NCBI GenBank assembly: GCA_030248215.1
Contig: JASANG010000135.1
Coordinates: 124,001 to 188,000 of the forward strand
Direction: 5' to 3'
Source: Enoplolaimus lenunculus
Lineage: Eukaryota; Nematoda; Enoplea; Enoplida; Thoracostomopsidae
Length of the DNA stretch: 64,000 nt
Shown: positions 33,400 to 43,575 of the stretch, one piece after another
Layout of the letters: the number at the start of each line of letters is the position of its first letter
Position numbering within the stretch: the stretch's first letter is position 1
The notes under the pieces: model-generated
What the model saw: the letters and a program-made list of their open reading frames with translations, nothing else
Database searches by the model: none
Told to the model about the DNA's origin: nothing
Translations under genes and position numbers: made by a program

Positions 33400-33511
33400 G
33401 GCCCATGTTACTTTACGGGGCATCCAGGTTTCATGTAGATTTATTAAATAGTAGGTTTAGGCTTAGGAGTACGCTTAATCTACTGTTACGCCCCTTAAAG
33501 TAACATTGGCC
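33400..33511. mobile_element. Short TTAGGC-family hAT-like MITE
   Basis: Ends GGCCCATGTTACTTTACGGG and (inverted) GGCCAATGTTACTTTAAGGG; flanks CAATAAAG and CAACAAAG match at 7 of 8. Only about 112 bp, with a single GGTTTAGGCTTAGGAGTACGC motif inside, so it is a minimal version of the element at 17286. Confidence 0.8.
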
Positions 33512-34194
33512 CAACAAAGTAAAGTTTTAAAAATCAAATTTTTGTCAACATTTTTCAAATTTTTCCAAACAAATCCACCATTTTCAGTTATTTAGGATTT
33601 TATGCTTCACGTATTAAAGGCTTCGATCAAGTATAGCTGATCATTATTGCACTTGATAAATAACCTAATGATACTATTTATTCTCTACAAATGGACCCAA
33701 GTTAATTTTTGCAACTTCCCACTGGGAGACATAGTTACATTTGTGTAACCGTGTAATTCGTTTCCGTTTCCGTACAGTTTTCAGTATATCCGCTATTTTA
33801 AATATTACGCAATGTCCTATAAATATTTGCGTACCTGGATTGTGTTGCCACAAAAATACAACATTTTTGAAACTTTTATACTTAAATATCCGTTTTCCGT
33901 TTCTTTTTCTGTTATTTTTATAATTCGTTTACATCCTGATGATTACTGACTATGGACTTTATTAGACCGCTTGAATCTTCACGCGTATGTTTACAGTTTA
34001 GGCTTAATAGCCTTAAGCTCAGGTTTGTGCTTCGGTTTAGTAGGCATACCCCTATCGCTAAACAAGGACCCTCAAAGGTGTGTAGTACAGTACCCATTAC
34101 CAGTTTAGTTCTAAGTACTAAATTTGAAACCAGAAAGTGGTGAGTTATATGTTTCGATAATTAGTGTATATCTCAAGGTCCCGCCGTTTACTTG

Positions 34195-34429
34195 CACTGT
34201 AAATTTCAGTGAGTTGATTTCAACTCAGAATGAGTTGAATCACTCAGTCTGAGTTAGGACTTTCAGAACTCAGAAATTAGAGTTGGTTCAATTCATTCTG
34301 AGTTAACTAATCAACTCACCCAGAGTCAACTCAACTCAGAGTGAGTTAAGGTCCACTGATATTAATTCAGAAATAACTAATTCGCTAGCTGAATTGATTA
34401 ATCAACTCATTGCAATTTACATTACAGTG
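34195..34429. mobile_element. Mariner-like MITE, copy 1 (GAGTTGATT family)
   Basis: Starts cactgtaaatttcagtgagt and ends tgcaatttacattacagtg, inverted termini beginning CACTG/CAGTG. The interior consists of AACTCA/TGAGTT words forming an almost foldback structure. It is about 85-90% identical by eye to the copy at 34893. No coding capacity. Confidence 0.75.
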
Positions 34430-34892
34430 TGTTTGAAAACCTATTACTACTGTAAAGTCGCGATAGACACAACATTCAGTATTGGACCATAAATGCCAAT
34501 ACTTGAACACGGTTGTGAAACGACTGCTCTTCTACTGACATTTTGAAGAGCGCTGTCAATTTCCTCGTTTTAAGCTTTAGCATTCTCAAACTTGGCATCT
34601 ATAAGCTATAGTTTTCAATAGAATAAGACTTTAATTTTAGAAAACACCGTTTCTATATTTCTATTATATATTGAGTACAAACCACAAAATGTTTAAGCTT
34701 TCAAAGTCTTCAATGAGCGAACTTAAAAAGCCTTTGCATTGCGTGGGACAGCCGAAGCTAAAAATTGCATATTTGTGTATTGCAGTTTGAGGTATATGTG
34801 TAACCTTAGCGTGCGCAGTGCGCAATGCAATTTTTTATAGTGCATTTGGTTGGGTTTATTAGTTGTGTAGGCGTTGCAGTTGAAAGAATGTA

Positions 34893-35123
34893 CATTGTAA
34901 ATTTCAATGAGTTGATTTCAACTCAAAATGAGTTGAATCACTCAGTCTGAGTTTAGGACTTTCAGAACTCAGAAATTAGAGTTGATTCAATTCATTCTGA
35001 GTTAATTAATCAACTCACCCATAGTCAACTCAACTCAGAGTGAGTTAAGGTCCACTGATATTAATTCAGAAATAACTAATTCGCTAGCTGAATTGATTAA
35101 TCAACGCATTGCAATTTACAGTG
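34893..35123. mobile_element. Mariner-like MITE, copy 2 (GAGTTGATT family)
   Basis: Same orientation and architecture as the copy at 34195. It is flanked by TA on both sides, the target duplication typical of Tc1/mariner elements. The two copies stand about 460 bp apart. Confidence 0.8.
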
Positions 35124-36655
35124 TAAAGGCTGTATATTTGACGCAGAGTAGAGTCATAAAGGATCAGGGGTGAATTGTTTATTCGCGGGATTGCAAAAGG
35201 TAAGTTTAGGTTTAAGCTTCAGATCAATTTTTGGCTCACGCATACTCTTAAATATAGGCTTAAGACATAAGTTTAGCCTTAGGAATATGTCAATATACTG
35301 CTGTTACAGCCCTGTTCTTTACATTGGTCAAGAGTTGAGACTTATCATTTAGGCTTAGGCTTAGGCTTACGAATATGGTATGCTACTGTGGCGCTAGTCT
35401 TTATGTTGGTCCAGAGTTCGAAGCGGGTCACTACAGATGACCCGCGGACTTGCTTCCAGCCCTGATTCGACCTTTAACCCGGTTCTGTAGCCACAAGGTG
35501 CAGATCAGAGTTTAACCTAAAAAAGTTTTTGCATTTCGGTTCCACTGGTAACTTTAATCTCTCTCTGGACCTTTATGCCCCTTTAGATCAGTGGTGTTTG
35601 CTTGTGTAGTTGATTTACTGTACCGCTCAGAGCTCGTAGCCAACAACTTGCTAGATGTACCCTTTGGGACCTGTTAGTTACTGATGAAGAGATGATCCGA
35701 ATCAATTATGTATTAAATTTTTCAAATCTAAAATTTGGGTGTGGTAGCAGGTCTAACCGGACATCCATCAGATTCCTAAAATTTTTTACGCTTTTTTAAT
35801 ACCAAACCAATCACACGTCTCTATTCTTGTCTTGTATTCTTTTATATTTTCTCTGTTTCAATCGCATTCCAAGCCGTTTTACTTTCAAACTTTAATGATC
35901 TCAAAGCATTGTATGAAAAAATGTTCGCTGTTCTTCCATTATATGTAAATATACATATATATACCTGTTATAGATGCGCAATTTTCGCTTTTTTCAAACG
36001 AAATTTGTTTTAAATGTTGCTAATTTTGACACAAAATTAGTTTCAAATTTAATGCAGTGAATGATGAAACATTTTTAGTAGTAAATGAACAGAAACGTAT
36101 TTTGAAATAGAGAAAATGTGCAAATAGTCTTTTAAAATGCAACATTCTCCTATCGTATTAAAAGCCGTAGGTTTTGAAGTTTCGGCTCGAACTTTACTTA
36201 TTTTTAGGTTTGGCTATTTAGAAAGTTCAGTTTTCCCTTTTCAGTTTGTTTGTTTTCTGGTTTTCGAAATTATTATCTTTACTGCTAAAGCTGAAACGCC
36301 TCACATACGTATTTAGGACATATCGGTTTCATATGTAAACAAGAGACCAGACAGCATATATATGCAAATTATAACACATTATTAAACAGTTTATGAAAAA
36401 TATTTTCGGGTTGCAAATTTGCACCACATTAATATTAACTACGGAATTCATTTTTATAACTGCAAATCAGAATTCAAAGACGTGAGTCAAATTTTTGCAG
36501 ACCAACCAATCAAAAGTTAATGCTCAGTAACAACTGAGTGATAACAAAGGTACAAATCAGGACATGTAATGTTTTTCAGCCAATAGTATGAGACTACCTA
36601 ATTCCAACTAAATACCATTTCTCTGCAAACAGACGTTTGGCTCAAAATAGCAAAA

Positions 36656-39600
36656 ATGGTTAAAGCGAAAACATTCACTGGTCGAACAGCGAGAGTATGC
36701 TTATTTTGTCTGAACGCTATTACTATGGTAAGTAAATTTCTACGGTTAAACTGTTTGCTTGAACGGCCCATGTTATTTTAAGGGGCGTCCAGGTTTCTGG
36801 TAGGTCCATAAAAGTGTATATTTAGATTCTATATTACTTTTTTTGCTTCGGCTTAGGATTTCGACTTTTAGGAAAACATTTTTGCAACGCTTAGGCTTTA
36901 GGCTTAGGAATACGCTTAAATCTACTGTTACGCCGCTTAAAGCATTACATTGGCCGATTGAACCAACGGAAAAACGTTTTTCCGGTTTTTTCGGTTTTTT
37001 TCCGAGGGGGTGAAAAAAACGGAAAAAACTTTTATTATAATCTGAGCAAATTTTACTCGCAAAACAGTGACAAACCACAAAACATCACGGACACCGTGAG
37101 AAATTGTTTTTCTCACGCTCCCGTCATCGTGAAGATTTTATTTTGACTGAGGATGAATCAGTGGTTGATCCAGGAAACCTTAATAAAGTGGCGGATCGCC
37201 CGAAATTTACTGAAAACACTCGCAAGCGAAACGGCAGCGAACCAGAAGCTGTACGCCATTTTAGTGCTAAACCTTTAAATATAAAATCTTGATTTCCCCT
37301 TCGGATCCACCATTAGGAGGAATATTTGAAATTTATCTGTTTCTATTTGAAGCAACATTTGTTGCAGATATATGCAGTGTTTAGCTTGGAGCCGAACTTC
37401 TGATTTTTGTTTCCATAAACCAATAAAACTACAATTTCTATTTGAAGATTTTTTGCCGGACTCAATCCCGCAAGTTTGTGGCCACGTTAGGTGGCATATG
37501 CACATTTTTAGGTACACGAAAGCTCTGTAATGTGTGCAATATACTTATTATCGAGCGTTATAGGTCATCAACGTTATACTCTCTACGCTACTGTAAAAAT
37601 GTCCGCCCACTTGACTGCAATGGCGGTACAATGCAATATAGTTCTTGAGATAGTAAGACGTAGCAGAGAGAATATTTAGCCAGTGTGTTTTGGCAGTATT
37701 CCCTTTGAAGGGGGTAGGGTCAATGTGGACAATATTTAGACACAGTGTCAGGCAATGATAGTTCCTTCGAACAGTCTCTGTATAACTGCTAAGCAGAGTT
37801 CCTTCGGGCAAACATTGTGTTATGAAATAAGCTGAGTCCCTTCCGACAGACTCTGGACAAAACAGCTGTCCTTTTTATAACCTATTGACAACGGGGTGTA
37901 TATGCGATTATGTGATTTGATTCGTCTAATGTCATTTTTTCAATATACAAATCATCCATCAACGTTTTGAGCTTGTGGAAGCATTAGTACATGATTTTAA
38001 ATTTTTCCGTTTTTTCTCTTTTTTCCGGAAATAAATGGAAAAACCGTTTTTCCGGTCGATTCAATTTTTCCAGAAAAAAACCAACCCTGACTTAAACCAA
38101 CAATTTACACATACCAAGATTTCGCAATTGACTTTAAAGGCGTAGTCAGAATTTCATTTTGGGAGGAGATAAAGTTTTGTACGAGAGCGTAGCGAACGAG
38201 AAATTTATTCAACTTTTGCCGGCTATTATACACTGGGTAAAGGTGTTTTTTTGAGTCTCCAATAAATTTTGGCGGCATATCCCCTTTTGTATATGTACAC
38301 CCCAGGCTTTACTCAGAAAAATAATATTCTAGCGTTTTATTTTTGACACTATTCCTTAATAGGCTTTAGAGTAAAATTACTCAGAATTAATTTTTATAGG
38401 TTTAACCAAGAGTGGATGATCACTCTTTATAACAAGAGCGTGCAGCTGGGTACATTCTTTGTGCAAAAGGATGTACCCGGCACGCGTTGCGTGTTTGGCC
38501 CACCCCCAAAGAGGGGGTCAAATTTGACAATTTTACAATTTTATACGTTGAAATGTTGCAGTTGAAAACTAACTTCGTTTTATATAATTTTAAAACCATG
38601 CGCATTCTACGTTTCAAACATCAACTACCCCCACCCCTCTAAATATTAAGGGTGTGGGGGTCGGCCAAAAATGCGACGCCCGATGATACATTTTGTACTA
38701 CACAAATTTTGGTAGTTGCACACTCTTGTTAAAGTGCGATCATCCACTCTTGGTATAACAAATAATTAAAAATAAAAATTAAAGTTCAGAATAAAAAAAG
38801 CGTTTTAAAAAGAGAAAACAATTGATCAAGAGTTCAAGTATTTTTGGTTATAATTTCAAGAATTCCATATTAAAATTTGATCAAAATTTACGATTTCAAT
38901 TGTTTTTCAGATTCTAAGCATCGTCGCACTCGCGGTTGGTCTGTGGACAGCGGTTGAAAAAGAAACCCTGTGGCTGCTGACCGGCTCCCAGCTTCAATGT
39001 TTCGCTGCGTATCTGCTTATGACCGTTGGTTTGGTCAACTTGTTACTCAGCTTTATCAGTTGTTTGGGCATAATGAAAGAAATCAAATGCGTTCTTGTTA
39101 TGGTAAGTTTTGTGATCAATACCTACATAGCTGAGGGCCGTAATATTAGTTCAAGCATATTCCTAAGTCTAAGCTTAAACTTAACCAAAAATAAGTATAT
39201 GATCTATTTTTATTTTGTTGTCGCCCAGTTGACCAGTTAAATTTGAACTCAGCCCGGCACCGGTAAATATTTTAACTAAAAAGTTCAAGAACAGTTAAGA
39301 TATATTATATATGTATATACATATATACAAATATCTCAGGGTGCAACCGGAGGTCAGCCTTCGGCTCCTGTTCCATATATGTACACACGCATATATAAAT
39401 ATGTATATATGTCATGCCCCAAACACCTGTTTGCCCCAGTTTGCAACTGGGACGTCCCAAATGACAATTGCTGTTCGGGACCGCTCAAACAACTACTGCA
39501 ATGCAGATTAATTTTAATTGGTTGTTCAGGTTTGACTATATTCGAGAGAACTGACTTGCACATTAATTAGTTGGCTTCACCATATTAGCAAACTATATAC

Positions 39601-42600
39601 TAAATAAAGTTTATATGGGATAAAGGATTACGCAGGCGCAATTTGACTGTCTACTCAAAACCACCGAAATAAAAACAGCATTGCCTATATTATATCTTTG
39701 TATTCGATTAATCATTACGATACACGGTCGCACACCATCGTTTATATACTAAATAACTGCTACAAACAGTGTTTGTTTTATAACTAAATACTGTGAAGGT
39801 TATTGTGTAATTCAATTTTTCGACTGTAGTTGAACATGAGTAACCAAATACAGGCAGTTTGCATTCAAGTAGTTGTTTGGGCTGCCCTAAACAGCAATTG
39901 ACAACTGGGTCAAATATCTGTTTGAGGCTCGACATATATATTGCCTTGCCACTCAGGTTACAATTATGTACACCCTTGCTATTCTTAGGGTCAACTCTTT
40001 ATAAGGAATGTTCAAAATAGGGCTAATTTTGCATAAATTATATTTTTTAGTATTTGGTGTTTTCGATATTTTTATTCCTTTCGATCCTAATCGGTGGCAT
40101 ATTGGTTCTCGTCTACAAATCCGAGGCAAGTTGATAAACACAGTTTACAGCTGTATAAATACCAAGGTGTAACCGAATATCCGTTTCCGTTTCCGGTAAA
40201 AATCGGTGTCCGTTTCTGTTTCCGTTATAGAAACAACGAAAATTCTGCTATTGTTCGAAACTAAATAAAAATTACGAAATGCATTCAAAATCTCAAAAAT
40301 TTCGATGCATCTGCTATCTTTTCTTTAAAATTTTACAAAACCCCGTCAACATTTGCACGTCTCTATTGCGTTGGCAGAAAAATAAACATCTTTGAATTTT
40401 TTACCTCAATATCCGTTTTTCGTTTCCGTTTCCGTTATTTGTACTATCCTCTTACACTCTGGTAACTTTGTAAACATCAACTAACATTAAGCATAGAGTT
40501 TAAACCATGAACATTAATCTATTGCTTATATACTTTCCGTACTCTTCATTGATTTAGTTCTTCGAAGGAACTCAGTTGAGAAAAGCTAAACAACTACAAA
40601 CCTAAACCAGTCTGTAACCTTGGTACTTTATCGGGGATTAGGTTATTCATATTATTAGGCACAACTTACCTATTTATGCTAATTCTGAACCACCTCGAAA
40701 TATTAACAATTCCAATCCAAAGTTTCCAACAAATGTGCTCTTAGACTTGATCAGTTTTCAACTCTGCAATTGAAATTTACAATGACACCTTAAACAGTTT
40801 TGAATTTTATAAAAAACTCAACATTTAAATATTTCAGCTTAATTCAAGTCTGCGCAATAGTCTATTAAACAGCATGAAAAATCATTATATTGAAAGCGAT
40901 ATTTCCGCCAACAATAATGTCAAAGACGCTTGGGATCAAATGCAATTGAAGGTAAAACGTCTAGTAAAATTGCCAAGCTGGAAAAAATTTATGAACCTAA
41001 AAACACGGTAAACAAACATGCCTAAAATATTGTGTCTATAGAAAAAAATAGTGCACCCAATATCAAGGTATACACTCGCCTAAATGAAAAATTTACAATT
41101 CACCGTACCCCCCCCCACACACATATATATACATATATATATCTTTACTTGCGCATCCTAGACTACAATCGCGGAATTTTCACTTTTACAATTAACCGGA
41201 TGAGTATCCGGATATCCGCTGATTTGGTAGAATCTATACAGCAGACCATTGCAAAATTTCAGGGCCAATGTAAAGAACAGGGGCGGAACAGTATTTTAAG
41301 CATACTCGTAAGCGTAATCCTAACCCTTAACCAAGCAAAAAAATTAGTCAAACGCTTAAACTTACTCTATTATAGTCCCACCAAAAAACGTTCCCCTCCT
41401 GATCCTTACATGGTCCAATTTCAGCATCAATGCTGCGGTGTCGACGCAACCTTCGGTTTACGCAACTGGCGCAACACTAACTGGTACCATACACAACTCT
41501 CGCCGCCATACGCCTTAGTCCCTGAATCATGCTGCGTTACCTGCAACCAGCTTTACAAATCGCACGCGATTTCTTCGAAAATTTGCTTTTCGCATTTACC
41601 CTCCTCAGATGGTGCTCCGGTCAAAAACCAATCTATAATCAACCGGTACTGTAACGAATGCTCTCGCCTAGTATTCAAGCGAATTCCAGCTGTAGCTACT
41701 TCTACCGATGGGGTTTCGTCGAAATTTGACGGAACAAAAGTTCGGTCGGAAGCCGGTGATCAAGCTGTGGACTACGAATGGTGCACAGGCACCAATCAGT
41801 TGGCTAGCTTGGCCTGGCCCCAGGCTACTTTTGTCAATATCAAGCCGTGTTTGGACGCTTTGAAAGACGATGCAAGAAGTGTCGCAATGGTACTGGGTGT
41901 ACTAAGTCTAACGATCGCTTTAATGATGGTTAGTTATTAACAGCGTTCAACAACACAACTGGTTCCGAACAAAGTCGTACGGCTGAGCTTTCTCTTGGGT
42001 TGTTCCTGGAAGCTTAAAACCTACACTTGAAAAAATGGTGAGTCAAATTGACTCTCTCCGAAATAGGATCTAAGTAAACTACACAAACTGAGTCAAATTC
42101 GACTCCGCCAGAGTCAAATTTGACTCACTGAGTCGCACGTTTGATTTTGGCAGAGTCCAATTTGACTTAGTTTGTGTAGTCCCGTAGAGCCTATTTCGGA
42201 CAGAGTCAATTTGACTCACCATTTTTTGCAGTGTATTTTATGGCAACACTTTGCAGATTATATTGTTAAATTTTGCAAATCCGACATTAGGTTGGCTATA
42301 ACCTAATTTTGGTTCACTTCTGGCTCAAACTCCGAAAAATTTGTTGACTTCTGACTCCAGAACCACTCTTCACCTTCGGTTGCATCAGGAATAGCGTTCG
42401 GAACCTCTTTTGTATAGGTACACAGTCGGCAACAAGATTGTTAATTTATGCTTTTGATTAGAAATTATACAAACCGGGATTTCAATTTTTAAAGTACTTG
42501 TGGGCCATAAAGACGTTGCTACAGTTAGCTGTTTACTCTGAGTACCATATGCACTTTAGCTTGACTGTCGAGAAATTGCGCGACCTACTTTACAGTATAT

Positions 42601-43575
42601 AAATCACAATATAACAGGGTACAACCAGAGGTCTGCATCCGGCTCCGGCTCTGGCAGAAAATCGGCCTCCGGCTCCTGTAAAATTTTTGCCGGAGGTTCA
42701 GGCAATTTGGTAGTAAAATTTTGCAAAATTTATGTGTTTAGCGCGTTTCGTTCTATTTTTGTCACAACTTTCAGGAAAAACTTCCAAAATTTTGCACTAG
42801 CGTAAAACCAAACAACTTAACAACATATTGCAAATATTAGCTAAAATTAACTAACCATCACTTTTACTGCCTCATTTCACCTCACCTCCGGCTCCGGCAA
42901 CTTTCGTTGGCTCCAGCTCCGGGTGCGGTATTTTTCACCTCCGGTTGCACCCTGGCTTAGGAATATGCATATAATACTGTTCCGCCCCTGTTCTTTACAT
43001 TGGCCGGTATTTTTAACCTCCGGTTGCACCCTGCAAAGCAGACTATGCCAGTATGCAGCAGGGTGGAATCGGATGTGAAATACACCGGAGCCGTGGCGTA
43101 GGTTAACAAAATTTGCCGAAGCATAGGTGAAGCAAAATATCTCCTTAAATATTGCAAAAAACTTTGGTTTTTAGGCTTATTTTTTAAGATATTCGACATA
43201 TTGCTCAAATTGTACCAGCAGTTAAATCCAACCGCACAGAGCAAAACCAGTTTTGTAAAAACTATGGACTATGGAAAATTTCGCTACCGAAATTGCCGGA
43301 TCCTGCGGCGGAAATTCTACCTGAGCCAGAGGTCGATTTTCAGCCGGAGGCAGGTATCCGGTTCTACTCTGCTATGAAAACTAGTTTCTGTGTATTCTAT
43401 GTGTTCACCGTGCATCTCATTTTGTCAAAAAATATAACACAGAACCAAAACTTTAGTCACTTTACACCCCACATATTCGTCCAACGAAAATGACTAAAAT
43501 TTTCAGGTGTTTACTCTTCTATGCTCCATGATATTGTTGCGCGACTTATGCCAGTTAAACTACGATATTACATGA
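36656..43575 (+). CDS. Tetraspanin, complete 6-exon gene
   Basis: Tetraspanins are four-pass membrane proteins that organise partner proteins in membrane microdomains. Exons: 36656-36727, 38911-39102, 40051-40125, 40838-40951, 41425-41928, 43507-43575; every junction is phase 0, giving 341 residues. TM1 spans the exon 1/2 junction (CLNAITM-ILSIVALAVGLW), TM2 is YLLMTVGLVNLLLSFISCLG, TM3 is YLVFSIFLFLSILIGG and TM4 spans exons 5/6 (LGVLSLTIALMM-VFTLL). The large extracellular loop has the diagnostic CCG (HQCCGVDA) and PESCC motifs plus four or more further cysteines, and is longer than usual because of an inserted Ser/Lys-rich stretch. Intron 3 uses a GC donor. Exon 5 has two possible acceptors because a transposon duplicated its splice site; use of the upstream one would add 54 residues before CCG. 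A long single-frame ORF at 41032-41940 merely reflects this open intronic element and is not a separate gene. A poly(A) signal candidate is AATAAA at 43929-43934. Confidence 0.93.
36765..36955. mobile_element. TTAGGC-family hAT-like MITE in tetraspanin intron 1
   Basis: Ends GGCCCATGTTATTTTAAGGG and inverted GGCCAATGTAATGCTTTAAG; flanks GCTTGAAC and GATTGAAC match at 7 of 8. It lies only 37 bp downstream of the exon 1 donor. Interior carries GCTTAGGCTTTAGGCTTAGG. Confidence 0.8.
36956..38090. mobile_element. Probable 1.1-kb hAT-like element in tetraspanin intron 1
   Basis: The right end ccaaccctg with inward ccggaaaaacggtttttcc (reading the reverse complement) mirrors the left attgaaccaacggaaaaac and gtttttccgg, so the region has imperfect inverted ends rich in TTTTTCCGG. 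The left terminus is interrupted by the MITE at 36765. Short frames inside (36958-37146, 37104-37292) are not assignable to any family. Confidence 0.45.
38404..38758. mobile_element. TIR element, CCAAGAGTGGATGATC family, full-length copy
   Basis: Left aaccaagagtggatgatcac and right (reverse complement) ataccaagagtggatgatcg are inverted repeats of about 45 bp, continuing with AACAAGAG(C/T)GTGCA. Inside lie inverted CCCACCCCC-type blocks and CGGCACGCGTTGCG. It sits about 150 bp upstream of tetraspanin exon 2. Diverged copies are at 2745-3400. Confidence 0.7.
39337..39400 (+). mobile_element. Truncated CAGGGTGCAACCGG end
   Basis: Begins CAGGGTGCAACCGGAGG and continues with GGCTCC-type sequence for a few dozen bases, then loses similarity. 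It looks like a 5'-end fragment of the hAT-like family in tetraspanin intron 2. Confidence 0.5.
40126..40127 (+). other. GC splice donor, tetraspanin intron 3
   Basis: Exon 3 ends TCCGAG and the intron begins gcaagt. It is the only donor that keeps phase 0 with exon 4 at 40838 and places the end of TM3 and the start of the large loop correctly. Confidence 0.8.
40163..40462. mobile_element. GTTTCC-variant hAT-like element in tetraspanin intron 3
   Basis: Left end caaggtgtaaccgaatatcc and right end cgtttccgttatttgtac...cttacactctgg are imperfect inverted termini; the subterminal parts are repeats of CCGTTTCCGTTTCC. It resembles the CAGGGTGCAACCGG family with a different hexamer in the interior. 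Related remnants lie at 1-300 and 33730-33945. No clear target duplication. Confidence 0.55.
41263..41416 (+). mobile_element. TTAGGC-family hAT-like MITE inserted at the exon 5 splice acceptor
   Basis: Ends GGCCAATGTAAAGAACAGGG and inverted GGACCATGTAAGGATCAGG. It is flanked by perfect octamers AATTTCAG at 41255-41262 and 41417-41424, i.e. the target duplication is the 3' splice site of tetraspanin exon 5. The element is 154 bp; with one copy of the duplication it is 162 bp, divisible by three. The frame that enters from an upstream acceptor runs without a stop through the element into the exon. Interior includes CGTAAGCGTAATCCTAACCC, a diverged TTAGGC block. Confidence 0.9.
42024..42233. 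mobile_element. Foldback mariner-like MITE in tetraspanin intron 5
   Basis: Starts CACTTGAAAAAATGGTGAG, ends with the complement of CACTGCAAAAAATGGTGAG; the inverted arms match almost perfectly for over 40 bp and imperfect pairing continues inward (GAGTCAAATT blocks), so most of the element can fold into one hairpin. TA flanks both ends, the Tc1/mariner target duplication. Confidence 0.85.
42615..43080. mobile_element. Composite: GGCTCC-variant hAT-like element with nested TTAGGC-family fragment
   Basis: Starts CAGGGTACAACCAGAGG and has GGCTCCGG-rich subterminal repeats; right ends CCGGTTGCACCCTG occur at 42954 and again at 43033. Between them lies a 3' half of a TTAGGC-family element (ttaggaatatgcat to ccctgttctttacattggcc), so one element inserted into or beside another. 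A further head, CAGGGTGGAATCGGATG, follows at 43058. Confidence 0.6.

Larger units (their letters stand above)
30459..36655. other. Divergent intergenic region between scrib and the tetraspanin gene
   Basis: This spacer should hold both promoters, but I see no motif I can assign with confidence. Contents: tRNA-like SINE remnant at 31366-31438, hAT-like element at 32062-32522, GTTTCC-type remnant at about 33730-33945, TTAGGC MITE at 33400-33511, two mariner-like MITEs at 34195 and 34893, and degraded TTAGGC pieces at 35190-35400. A minus-strand frame ending at 31652 is mildly protein-like. An 8-bp hairpin gcgggtca/tgacccgc lies near 35424-35446. Confidence 0.5.

Noticed and set aside
41032-41940. 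302-residue single-exon gene on the plus strand
   Set aside because: It fuses intron sequence, an open transposon and tetraspanin exon 5. The conserved part starts at the acceptor, and the ATG lies in intronic sequence.
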